Shown here piece by piece: positions 7,249-14,316 of a stretch of 34,041 nt of DNA. The stretch comes from Wenzhouxiangella sediminis. GTDB taxonomy: Bacteria > Pseudomonadota > Gammaproteobacteria > Xanthomonadales > Wenzhouxiangellaceae. Numbering within the stretch: the stretch's first letter is position 1; every line of letters starts with the position of its first letter. The stretch lies in contig NZ_QUZK01000030.1 of NCBI RefSeq assembly GCF_003410055.1, forward strand, positions 1 through 34,041, written 5' to 3'. The notes under the pieces were generated by a model that worked only from the letters and a program-made list of their open reading frames with translations, was not told where the DNA came from and did no database searches. Position numbers and translations under genes: made by a program.

Positions 7249-7280
7249 TCTAATATAAGGCTGCGCCTTGCGCGGGTCAA
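7249..7280 (-). promoter_or_regulatory. Promoter and operator of the ArsR-family gene
   Basis: On the minus strand TTGACC (7275-7280), a 17-bp spacer and TATATT (7252-7257) form the promoter. CTTATATTAGA (7249-7259) overlies the -10 and matches the motif at 6789-6815. Expected transcription start is near 7245, leaving a leader of about 65 nt. The overlap of operator and -10 predicts autorepression. Confidence 0.75.
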
Positions 7281-7295
7281 GCGACAGGCTGAATG

Positions 7296-8546
7296 TCAGC
7301 CGGCCACGCTTCGAAGCAGAAGGAAGAAAAGCACCGAAAGCAGGGCGCCCGCCGGAATGGTGATTACCCAGGACATGAAAATGGAGCCCACGGTCTGGAG
7401 GTTGATCGCGGCGATGCCCCTGGCCAGCCCGACGCCCAGGATCGCGCCGACGACCGTGTGGGTCGTGGAAATCGGCAGGCCCGTACCCGAGGCCATCACG
7501 ATGGTGGCCGCCGCGGCCAGTCCGGCGGCGAAGCCGCGGCTGGGCGTCAGTGCCGTGATGTTGGAGCCGACTGTGGCGATCACCTTGTGACCGTATGTCG
7601 CAAGCCCGATCACGATGCCGGTGCCGCCGAGAACCAGGATCCAGACCGGCACGATGGCCTGTTGCTCGACGTTGCCGTTGCTGGCGACGCTGACCACGGC
7701 GGCGACGGGGCCGATGGCGTTGGCCACGTCGTTGGAACCGTGGGCAAATGCCATCGCACAGGCGGTCACGACCATCAAGACACCGAAGATGCGTTCGACG
7801 GTGTAGTAATGAAAGTCGGTGTCCTGCAGGTCGGTGTCCGGAATACGCATGATGAACACGGTTCCGATGGCGGCGATGACTGCACCGATGGCGACAGCCA
7901 GGGCGTAGGAGTGAATCGGATCGAGGTCGATGCCGATGTGCTTGAGCCCCTTGAACACGGTCACCAGGGTCATGAAGAACCCGGCGAGGAATATGTAACC
8001 CGGGACGTAGCGCCGCGCTGCCTTGAGCGGGTCGGAGCGCTCCAGCACGAGACGCTGCACGCTGGTGAACAGGAGCCAGGCGATGAATCCGGCCATCAGC
8101 GGACTGACCACCCAGCTCATCACGATCTGCCCGACCTGGTCCCAGTGCACGGCGTTCGTTCCGATGCCGATGGCGGCAAAGCCGACCACGGCGCCGATGA
8201 TGGTGTGGGTCGTGGAGACCGGCCAGCCGCGCGCAGAGGCGACGAGGAGCCAGGTGCCGGCAGCGAGCAGCGACGCAAGCATGCCGTAGACGAGAAGCTC
8301 GGGCTGACCCTGCATCAGCGAGGCATCGACGATGCCCTTGCGGATCGTGCTGGTAACGCCGCCGCCGGCGAGGACGGCGCCGCCGAACTCGAATATCCCG
8401 GCGATCAGGATCGCTTGCTTGATGGTGATCGCCCGCGAACCGACCGAGGGCGCCATGGCATTGGCCACGTCGTTTGCGCCGATGCCCCAGGCCATGAACA
8501 GGCCGAAGAACGCCGCCAGGATGATGTAGAAAATCGCCTGTTCCAT
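7296..8546 (-). CDS. pit: Low-affinity inorganic phosphate transporter (PiT family)
   Basis: A 416-aa inner-membrane permease of the PiT family (SLC20-like), full length, importing phosphate (as metal-phosphate or with a cation). The duplicated PiT signatures are both present: GIGANDVANAMAPSVGSRA (from residue 21) and HGSNDVANAIGPVAAV in the second half, each followed by a helix pair with GLPISTTHTVVGAI or GWPVSTTHTIIGAV. It starts 32 bp after the DUF47 gene on the same strand, so the two form an operon; DUF47 proteins accompany Pit in many bacteria. Regulation probably comes from the PHO-box-like site upstream of the DUF47 gene. Confidence 0.95.
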   Translation of the reverse strand: MEQAIFYIILAAFFGLFMAWGIGANDVANAMAPSVGSRAITIKQAILIAGIFEFGGAVLAGGGVTSTIRKGIVDASLMQGQPELLVYGMLASLLAAGTWLLVASARGWPVSTTHTIIGAVVGFAAIGIGTNAVHWDQVGQIVMSWVVSPLMAGFIAWLLFTSVQRLVLERSDPLKAARRYVPGYIFLAGFFMTLVTVFKGLKHIGIDLDPIHSYALAVAIGAVIAAIGTVFIMRIPDTDLQDTDFHYYTVERIFGVLMVVTACAMAFAHGSNDVANAIGPVAAVVSVASNGNVEQQAIVPVWILVLGGTGIVIGLATYGHKVIATVGSNITALTPSRGFAAGLAAAATIVMASGTGLPISTTHTVVGAILGVGLARGIAAINLQTVGSIFMSWVITIPAGALLSVLFFLLLRSVAG

Positions 8547-8578
8547 GCAGAAAGGCCCTTCGGGTTTCGGGTTGGGTG

Positions 8579-9259
8579 CTAGCGAGCGATCATCAGGTGC
8601 AGCCGGCTGCCGACGCGCTGGGCCAGGTCACCCAGGTCGCCGGTCCAGTCGATGATCTTGTAGAGGAACATCACGTCGATGGGCGGAAGGTCCTTTTCGA
8701 TCTCGAACAGCTTTGCCCGGAACTCGACCTGGAGCGTGTCGCTGTCGTTCTCGATTTCGTCGAGCTTCTTGATCATGCCCATCACCAGATCGATCTCGCT
8801 GCCGCTGAAACTGGTCTCGAACAGCTCGTCGAGTTCATTGACCGTCTTGTGGGCCTGGCCCACGGCGTCGAGGCACCGGTCGACGAAGCTGAGGTAAAGA
8901 TCCTGAAGCGCATTCGGGATCACCATGCGCCGACCCAGCATCAACCCGGAGATATCGCGCGCCTTGTTGGCGATGCGATCCTGAACAGACAACATCTCGA
9001 GAACGTCGGTGCGCGCAACCGGCATGAACAGGCTACGCGGCAGGTTCAGGCGCAGCTCGCGCTTGAGGTCGTCGGCCTCGTGTTCGAGATTGACGATGGA
9101 TTTGCGTATTTCGGCCGCGGTTTCCCAGTCGCCGGTCTGCGCCGCTCGCACGAAATCGGGGAGCCTGCCGGCGCAGGCCGCCGCCTTCTCGAAGTGCTCC
9201 TGCAAGGGGCGGACGGGCGACTGGCCGAAAACGCGGGAGATATAACCGGTTGGATTCAT
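8579..9259 (-). CDS. DUF47/TIGR00153 PhoU-like Pit accessory protein
   Basis: A 226-aa, mostly alpha-helical cytoplasmic protein of the DUF47 family (distant PhoU homologue). It shows the paired helical repeats with acidic signatures NLEHEADDLKRELR and KLDEIENDSDTLQ, which in PhoU-like proteins bind metal clusters, and the C-terminal LYKIIDWTGDLGDLAQRVGSR typical of TIGR00153. It is the first gene of an operon with pit and likely modulates that transporter's activity. The ATG at 9259 is preceded by about 190 bp of non-coding DNA holding a PHO-box-like sequence. Confidence 0.93.
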   Translation of the reverse strand: MNPTGYISRVFGQSPVRPLQEHFEKAAACAGRLPDFVRAAQTGDWETAAEIRKSIVNLEHEADDLKRELRLNLPRSLFMPVARTDVLEMLSVQDRIANKARDISGLMLGRRMVIPNALQDLYLSFVDRCLDAVGQAHKTVNELDELFETSFSGSEIDLVMGMIKKLDEIENDSDTLQVEFRAKLFEIEKDLPPIDVMFLYKIIDWTGDLGDLAQRVGSRLHLMIAR

Positions 9260-9309
9260 GAGGTTTTTCGTTCCTGGCGCCGGATCCCGGCCTGTAACGG
9301 GTGCGAATT

Positions 9310-9327
9310 GTAACAGCTATGTTACGG
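9310..9327 (-). promoter_or_regulatory. Possible PHO box upstream of the DUF47-pit operon
   Basis: The minus strand reads CCGTAACATAGCTGTTAC: two 7-mers (CCGTAAC, CTGTTAC) separated by 4 bp, an 11-bp direct repeat like the PhoB consensus (CTGTCAT-N4-CTGTCAT). It also contains a perfect inverted repeat GTAACA/TGTTAC, so another palindrome-binding regulator is an alternative reading. It ends about 50 bp before the ATG. No clear -10 follows at the expected spacing. Confidence 0.4.
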
Positions 9328-9412
9328 ATTCATGACGGGCGGGAAGTCGGCACAGACTGGCGGGGTGTCGGTACGGATGTGCCGTTATGTGACCGGTGTC
9401 TCAGGGGTTTGC

Positions 9413-9421
9413 TGGCATAAT
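9413..9421 (+). promoter_or_regulatory. Extended -10 for the first HD-GYP gene
   Basis: TGGCATAAT, an extended -10 (TGn plus CATAAT), lies 27-35 bp before the ATG at 9448. No good -35 is present, which is tolerated with an extended -10. It would give a leader of about 20 nt that includes CCAGGTG. Confidence 0.45.
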
Positions 9422-9447
9422 GCGGTCAGTACCAGGTGTTTCCGTCG

Positions 9448-10731
9448 ATGGCACAGGAAAAGGGACAAACCGACTCGATCTGGACGCGCGAGATGATCGT
9501 CCACCCTTCCGACCTGGAAGTGGGCAACTTCGTCGTGCGCCTGGACATTCCCTGGATCGACACGCCCTTCCCGCTGCAGGGCGTGTTGATCGATTCGGAA
9601 AGCACCAAGGAATGGTTCGAGGACCACTGCGAGTGGGTGGTCATCGATTTCGAACGCAGCGATACCCCGCCGCCGCGACCGCGCGTGAACCGACCGCGGG
9701 AATCGGGAAAAACCGAAGAACCGTTCAGGCCTTCCACCGATCTCCGTCACCCGATCAACGCCTTGCGGGGCGACCGCATCGACAAGGACAGCGTCGGCGT
9801 GGCGCTCCGGGCCTATAACCTGCTCGACGGGCAGGCCCGACAGCTGATTCGCGGCTTTGCGCAGAAGGGTACCGTCGAGGTCAAGACGGCCGAGAGGGTG
9901 GTCGCCGAGTTGGCGGGGTATCTTCAGCAGAACCTGGCGGCCATGGTCTGGCTGACTCGGATCAAGGAGCGAGACGACTACACGGCGCAGCACTCGATCA
10001 ATTCCGCCATCCTGGCGCTTGGCCTGGCCCATGCGCTCGAGTGGTCGCCGGACCAGATCGAACGCGCGGGCCTGGCCGCACTGCTGCACGACGTCGGCAA
10101 CGTCGAAATCGATACCTCGATTCTCAACAAGCCGGATCTTCTCAACGAAGAGGAATACCGGCACGTCAAGACGCATACCGTCAAGGGCTATGAACTGCTG
10201 TCCAAGCGCGACGAAGTCGACGAGGTGGTTGCCCTGGCCGCGCTCGAGCATCACGAGCGCACTGACGGCAAGGGGTACCCCTACGGCAAGCAGGCCGCCG
10301 ACATCAATCCGGTTTCGAGGTTGATTTCCATCGTCGACGTCTATGACGCCGTGACCTCCCAGAGGAGTTATCGGCCGGCGCGGTCGCACCACGACGCCCT
10401 GGGCGTCCTCTGGCGGGGGCGCTCGCACAAGTTCGACCGCAACATGGTCGAGACCTTCATTCATTTCCTGGGCTGGGTGGCGCCGGGAACGCTGGTCCGC
10501 TTGTCCAACGGCGAGCTGGCCATCGTCGAAGAAACCAATATCGTCCACGGTTTCTATCCCGTGGTGCGCAAGCTCGTGCAGGGGGCGGCGGGTTATCGCC
10601 CCGGCGAACGTGTGGACCTGGCGGAGTTGCGTGACGACGACGGCAATCCGCTCATCCACATCGAAGAAGTGCTTCCGGACGGCGTGCCGGGCATCAACGT
10701 CAAGGCGATGCTGGTCTCGGTCCTCGACTGA
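9448..10731 (+). CDS. HD-GYP phosphodiesterase with DUF3391 (first of a pair)
   Basis: A 427-aa cytoplasmic protein. The DUF3391 domain occupies about residues 5-75 (VHPSDLEVGNFVVRLDIPW onward); the HD-GYP domain covers about 160-350, with His214-Asp215 in LLHDVGN, HTVKGYELL, HHERTDGKGYPYG (GYP at 276-278) and SIVDVYDAVTS. HD-GYP proteins hydrolyse c-di-GMP to pGpG or GMP. The usual HDxGK motif here reads HDVGN: the lysine is replaced by Asn, while the paralogue next door keeps it. An in-frame GTG at 9436 is possible, but the ATG at 9448 is better spaced from CCAGGTG. The second HD-GYP gene and a response regulator follow on the same strand. Confidence 0.93.
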   Translation: MAQEKGQTDSIWTREMIVHPSDLEVGNFVVRLDIPWIDTPFPLQGVLIDSESTKEWFEDHCEWVVIDFERSDTPPPRPRVNRPRESGKTEEPFRPSTDLRHPINALRGDRIDKDSVGVALRAYNLLDGQARQLIRGFAQKGTVEVKTAERVVAELAGYLQQNLAAMVWLTRIKERDDYTAQHSINSAILALGLAHALEWSPDQIERAGLAALLHDVGNVEIDTSILNKPDLLNEEEYRHVKTHTVKGYELLSKRDEVDEVVALAALEHHERTDGKGYPYGKQAADINPVSRLISIVDVYDAVTSQRSYRPARSHHDALGVLWRGRSHKFDRNMVETFIHFLGWVAPGTLVRLSNGELAIVEETNIVHGFYPVVRKLVQGAAGYRPGERVDLAELRDDDGNPLIHIEEVLPDGVPGINVKAMLVSVLD

Positions 10732-10758
10732 GGGTCGCCGGCGAGGCCCCGCCCGTTC

Positions 10759-10788
10759 TGGACAACCGCCATGCCGCGGAACTATAGT
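10759..10788 (+). promoter_or_regulatory. Sigma70-type promoter of the second HD-GYP gene
   Basis: TGGACA (10759-10764), an 18-bp spacer and TATAGT (10783-10788) match five of six positions in each hexamer. Transcription would start near 10795, 36 nt before the ATG at 10831, which has AAGGGG as SD. The second paralogue therefore has its own promoter, so the two genes can be expressed separately. Confidence 0.65.
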
Positions 10789-10830
10789 GGTTTTTCGGTG
10801 GGGCCAATCGCTTAACCAAGGGGAAATCAT

Positions 10831-12090
10831 ATGCCCGAGCGCCAGAGCGGGTGGGCTTTCGAAAGCCGGATCGATCCGTCCGATCTGCAGCTCGGACACT
10901 TCGTCACGCGCCTGGATATCCCCTGGTCCGAAACCCGATTTCCGCTCCAGGGCGTACTCGTCGACACACCCCGCAAGAGGCGCTGGATGCAGGAGCATTG
11001 CGCCTGGGTCGTGATCTGCCAGGAGCGCAGCGCCAACAAGTGGCTCCCGTCGCGCAGAACGGCGGTCGCGCCGACTACCCAGGAGGCCGCGTCATCGCCC
11101 GCCCCGCGCATGGGGGGCTGGCTCTCCCTGGGTGGTGAAGTCAATCCCGAGACGCTCGAGAGGGCACTGGAAATCTACGGTTCCCTCGATCGGAGGGTGC
11201 ACGACCTGGCCGAGCAGTTCCGGGTGGGCAAGGGCATCGACGTCGGCTCGGCCCGGAGCGTGGTTTCCGAACTGGCCGGCGTGCTCGAGCAGCACGCTGC
11301 CGCGCTGGTCTGGCTGACGCGCATCAAGGAGCGCGACGACTATACCGCCCAGCACTGCATCAATGCCTCCATTCTCTCGATCGGGCTGGCTCATGCGCTG
11401 GACTGGGACGAACGAAAGATCGAATACGCCGGACTGGCGGGCTTGCTGCACGACCTCGGCAAGCTCCGGATCGACTCCGCCATCCTCAACAAGCCGGGGC
11501 CGTTGACAGCGGAGGAGTACGAAATCATCAAGACCCACACCACGATCGGGCACGAACTGCTGGTGGAGGAGGGCGGCCTGCCCGACCCGGTCACGGCGGC
11601 CGTGCTGCACCACCATGAACGTCCGGACGGTCGGGGCTACCCGCACGGCCTGGCGCGCGGCGTCATTCCCCCTCTGGCCAGGCTGGTCGGGATTGTTGAC
11701 GCCTATGACGCGATCACTTCGCAGCGGGTCTACGATCCGGCCCGGTCGCATCACGACGCGCTGGGCATTCTCTGGAAGCAGCGCAACCGGCAGTTCGACG
11801 GCCCCATGGTCGAGGCCTTTACCCAGTATCTCGGCTGGGTGACGCCGGGTACGCTGGTGCGGCTGACCAGCGGCCAGCTCGCCCTGGTCCTGCAGGCGCG
11901 GGAGGGCCGCGGCCTGCTTCCCATGGTGCGTTTGCTCGAACCCGGGAGCAGCGGTTACGAACTTGGCGGCACGCTGGACCTGTCCAGCCAGCGCCCGGAG
12001 TCCGGCGATGCCCCGGTCAGGGTTGCCGAAGTTCTGCCCGACGGCAGCGAAGACGTGGATATGCGCTTGCTCTCGGAGGTCTTCGACTAG
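10831..12090 (+). CDS. HD-GYP phosphodiesterase with DUF3391 (second of a pair)
   Basis: A 419-aa paralogue of the preceding protein with the same order: DUF3391 (about 10-80), a divergent linker, then HD-GYP (about 160-345). All catalytic motifs are canonical: LLHDLGKLRID (His207, Asp208, Lys211), HTTIGHELL, HHHERPDGRGYPHG (GYP 269-271), IVDAYDAITSQR. It is therefore the better candidate for active c-di-GMP hydrolysis. Both proteins share the ALVWLTRIKERDDYTAQH segment and a C-terminal GWVTPGTLVRLTSGQLALV domain, consistent with a tandem duplication followed by divergence of the linker. Confidence 0.95.
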   Translation: MPERQSGWAFESRIDPSDLQLGHFVTRLDIPWSETRFPLQGVLVDTPRKRRWMQEHCAWVVICQERSANKWLPSRRTAVAPTTQEAASSPAPRMGGWLSLGGEVNPETLERALEIYGSLDRRVHDLAEQFRVGKGIDVGSARSVVSELAGVLEQHAAALVWLTRIKERDDYTAQHCINASILSIGLAHALDWDERKIEYAGLAGLLHDLGKLRIDSAILNKPGPLTAEEYEIIKTHTTIGHELLVEEGGLPDPVTAAVLHHHERPDGRGYPHGLARGVIPPLARLVGIVDAYDAITSQRVYDPARSHHDALGILWKQRNRQFDGPMVEAFTQYLGWVTPGTLVRLTSGQLALVLQAREGRGLLPMVRLLEPGSSGYELGGTLDLSSQRPESGDAPVRVAEVLPDGSEDVDMRLLSEVFD

Positions 12091-12109
12091 CACCGGCCCC
12101 GGGCCGGGA

Positions 12110-12139
12110 TTGGAACGAGTCGCCGGAATAGGGAATAAT
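12110..12139 (+). promoter_or_regulatory. Sigma70-type promoter of the response-regulator gene
   Basis: TTGGAA (12110-12115), an 18-bp spacer and AATAAT (12134-12139) lie about 28 bp before the ATG at 12167. The -10 matches five of six positions and the -35 four of six. Confidence 0.55.
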
Positions 12140-12166
12140 CGGCGGATTACATCAGAGGGAGTCCGG

Positions 12167-12670
12167 ATGAGTCAGTTGGACCGATTTCGACGGTTGCTGG
12201 GAATGCGCCAGCCCGACGATCGACGTCAGCGCCGCCGCCTGCACGCCCGTCGCGGCTTGCGGGTTCTGATCGTGGACGATTCCCGCACGATCGTCGCCGC
12301 GCTCAGCCACATGCTCGGGCAGAACGGTTACGAGACGAGCAGTGCCGAGGACGCCGAAAGCGCGCTGGAAGTGGTCAGCGATGACCCGCCCGACCTGATC
12401 TTTCTGGATATCGTCCTGCCCGGGATGAGCGGTTTCACCGCCCTGCGCAAGCTACGCCGCAATCCAGCGACCCAGTCCATTCCCGTGATCATGATCAGCG
12501 GCAACCCGCAGGCGGTCGAGGAGTTCTACCTCAAGAAGATCGGCGCTGACGGTTTCATGAAGAAGCCCTTCGGGCGCTACGAGGTCTTTTCGCGCATCGA
12601 GCGGCTGGTCAGCGACGGCGAGTTGCCGGCACGAGGGCAGCGAGAGAGCGAATCTGTCGACGACGACTGA
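12167..12670 (+). CDS. Single-domain response regulator (CheY/PilG-like)
   Basis: A 167-aa protein: a basic N-terminal extension of about 30 residues, then one receiver domain (31-150) and no output domain. The phosphorylation site is complete: Asp37-Asp38 (LIVDDSRTIV), phosphoacceptor Asp81 (LIFLDIVLPGMSG), Ser111 and Lys133 (GFMKKPFGR). The LDIVLPGMSGF and MISGNPQ segments recall PilG/PilH-type regulators of twitching motility. A larger open frame extends upstream into the HD-GYP gene, but the ATG at 12167 has AGAGGGAGT before it and its own promoter. Its position after two HD-GYP genes suggests a surface-behaviour module; no histidine kinase is nearby. Confidence 0.9.
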   Translation: MSQLDRFRRLLGMRQPDDRRQRRRLHARRGLRVLIVDDSRTIVAALSHMLGQNGYETSSAEDAESALEVVSDDPPDLIFLDIVLPGMSGFTALRKLRRNPATQSIPVIMISGNPQAVEEFYLKKIGADGFMKKPFGRYEVFSRIERLVSDGELPARGQRESESVDDD

Positions 12671-12766
12671 CTCGCGCGGTGCGTCTTCGGAGATTGATCA
12701 CTGTCAAGACGTTCTGCTTTCGGTGGTTTCACACTGGCATCTGTACCACGAAGAACGGAGCTTTCC

Positions 12767-12985
12767 ATGGAACGTCAGAAATTGCTCGACCGCCGCGATG
12801 AACTGCGCGAGCGCCTCGCCGCCATCCGACGCGATCTGGGTGGCGGGCTCGATCGCGATCTCGAGGAACAGGCGCAGCAGCTGGAAAACCAGGAGACCCT
12901 GATGGAAATCGCGCGCGTCGCCGAGGCCGAACTTGCCGACCTCGAGCGAAAGCTGGCCGAGGGCGGCGAAGAAGGCAATTCCTGA
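12767..12985 (+). CDS. Small DksA/TraR-like coiled-coil protein without zinc finger
   Basis: A 72-aa, highly charged, predicted coiled-coil protein with no membrane segment and no cysteine. DLEEQAQQLENQETLMEIAR followed by VAEAELADLERKLAEGG closely resembles the coiled-coil arm of short DksA/TraR proteins, where an EQA..LEN.E signature precedes a C4 zinc finger beginning at about this point. Here the stop codon arrives instead, and no cysteine-rich continuation exists in any frame. DksA-type proteins insert into the RNA polymerase secondary channel; whether a finger-less version can is unknown. An SD-like GGAG lies upstream of ATG 12767. It might equally be an unrelated helical protein. Confidence 0.7.
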   Translation: MERQKLLDRRDELRERLAAIRRDLGGGLDRDLEEQAQQLENQETLMEIARVAEAELADLERKLAEGGEEGNS

Positions 12986-12986
12986 C

Positions 12987-13047
12987 GCGCCGCCCGACCG
13001 GGCGGCGCAGGGGAACGGCAACCGCCGGCAGGGAGGCCGGCAGGTTG
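12987..13047. terminator. Two hairpins between convergent genes
   Basis: GCGCCGCCC/GGGCGGCGC (12987-13008, 4-nt loop) follows the small coiled-coil gene by 1 bp. CAACC-GCCGGC/GCCGGC-GGTTG (13019-13047, one bulge) precedes the porin stop on the other strand. Neither has a T-run, but their placement between convergent genes suggests they end both transcripts or protect 3' ends. Confidence 0.5.
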
Positions 13048-13054
13048 CGTTGTC

Positions 13055-14176
13055 CTACCAGAAGAACTGTGCGCGCAGTTCCAGGATGTCGGGCTCGTCG
13101 GTCAGCCCGGCGCGGCGGCTTTCGGCGCGAACCCAGTTGGCCGCCAGTTTCCAGTTGGAGCGCCAGTAGTAGTTGACGCCCGCCGTCACGGCGCGCATGG
13201 TGCCCCCGGCAATTCCCACGTCGTCGAAGTCGGCGCGGTCGTAGCGCAGGCCGGCCTGCCACATGCCGCTCGCCGGTTGCTCCGGGCCCGGCGTGCGGAT
13301 CACCCCCGAGCGGTAATTCCAGGTTTCGCCGGTGATGTTCCACATTGCCGAGAGGTACCAGGCGTCGCCGCTGAAGTCGTCCCTCGGACCGTCTCGCTGC
13401 ACCGTGGAAGTGAGGTATTCGCCCTGCACCTTGAAGGGACCGCTGGCCCAGATCCCTTCCACGCCGTAGGTCTGCTGGTCGTCGGCGGCGTCGATCGCAC
13501 CCGTGTCGATCGGCCGCACATCGGCCAGGTCGGCGTTGGGCCGCAGGCGCAGCCGGATCGAATCGCCCGGCAGGTCCGATGTGACCGCGGACAGGCCGAG
13601 GTGCACGAAGCGGCCTTCTTCCATGAGCGGCGCGAAGGTCACGCGCGCGGCCGCACCCGATCCGGCGTCGCTGCCGGCGGTGAGCTCACCGTCGAACAGG
13701 CTGGCCGTCACGGTCCAGTTGTCGTCTCCGAGCATGGCGCTGCCGCCGAGCCTGCGCGAGACCGCGAAAGCGTTGGTCGCCATGGCTTTGGCGATGAAGT
13801 CGTTGTTCTTGGTGCTGGAGAGTTCTTCGAGGCTGTTGGGCTGCTTGAACTGTCCCAGCGTGATCTTCGTGCCGGCGGCGCTGAAGGCGATGTTGTTGTC
13901 CAGGTATTTCTCGCCGGCCGTGTCGTAGCCGATTTTCCAGGAGAACCGGTCGCTATCGCCGCTCAGGTTGAGCTCGGCGCGCCGGAGATCCTCGTCGTTG
14001 CTGTAGTCGATCCGATCGTCGTCGAAGTGGTTGTAGTCGAACTGGACCAGGCCGCTGAAGCCGATGTCGAAGCCTGCTACCGAGTCGATCTCGATTTCGG
14101 CCTGAACGGTCGTGACTGCGGCCGCGGCAATCAGACCGGCACCAGCCAGGGAAACGACTCGCTGCGTCTTGATCAT
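13055..14176 (-). CDS. OprP/OprO-type porin
   Basis: A 373-aa outer-membrane beta-barrel. Residues 1-26 are a signal peptide ending VQA. The mature part starts with IEIDSVAGFDIGFSGLVQFD, continues with alternating amphipathic strands, and contains KITLGQFKQPNSLEELSSTK, characteristic of the phosphate-selective porin O/P family (PF07396). It ends in FFW, the terminal aromatic that the BAM machinery recognises. OprP and OprO pass phosphate and polyphosphate, but several family members are less specific, and the phosphate-binding arginines and lysines cannot be checked without an alignment. The PHO-box-like site upstream supports a phosphate role. AGGAC precedes the ATG. Confidence 0.85.
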   Translation of the reverse strand: MIKTQRVVSLAGAGLIAAAAVTTVQAEIEIDSVAGFDIGFSGLVQFDYNHFDDDRIDYSNDEDLRRAELNLSGDSDRFSWKIGYDTAGEKYLDNNIAFSAAGTKITLGQFKQPNSLEELSSTKNNDFIAKAMATNAFAVSRRLGGSAMLGDDNWTVTASLFDGELTAGSDAGSGAAARVTFAPLMEEGRFVHLGLSAVTSDLPGDSIRLRLRPNADLADVRPIDTGAIDAADDQQTYGVEGIWASGPFKVQGEYLTSTVQRDGPRDDFSGDAWYLSAMWNITGETWNYRSGVIRTPGPEQPASGMWQAGLRYDRADFDDVGIAGGTMRAVTAGVNYYWRSNWKLAANWVRAESRRAGLTDEPDILELRAQFFW

Positions 14177-14232
14177 TTTGAAAGTCCTGTGACTTCGGGG
14201 TTACAAAGACGCGACGATGGTATGACGCCAAT

Positions 14233-14250
14233 GTGTCAGCAATATTACAG
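14233..14250 (-). promoter_or_regulatory. Possible PHO box of the porin gene
   Basis: The minus strand reads CTGTAATATTGCTGACAC: CTGTAAT and CTGACAC are separated by the AT-rich 4-mer ATTG, giving the 11-bp direct repeat expected for PhoB (consensus CTGTCAT-N4-CTGTCAT). TACCAT, a plausible -10, begins 10 bp beyond it, the spacing usual for PhoB-activated promoters in which the box replaces the -35. It lies 57 bp before the porin ATG. Confidence 0.55.
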
Positions 14251-14278
14251 CGTGGGCGCGGGGCGGGCCACCGGCGTC

Positions 14279-14287
14279 TGCTACATT
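14279..14287 (+). promoter_or_regulatory. Extended -10 of the symporter gene
   Basis: TGCTACATT (TGn plus TACATT) lies 30 bp before the ATG at 14317 and divergent to the porin promoter. TTAGGAGAA, a strong SD, follows. No good -35 was found. Confidence 0.45.
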
Positions 14288-14316
14288 GGCGGAGTTTTCT
14301 TTTAGGAGAATGACAC

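Noticed and set aside
12167..12670. Response regulator starting at 11963
   Set aside because: The upstream 68 codons lie inside the HD-GYP gene and encode no receiver-domain sequence; promoter and SD fit 12167.
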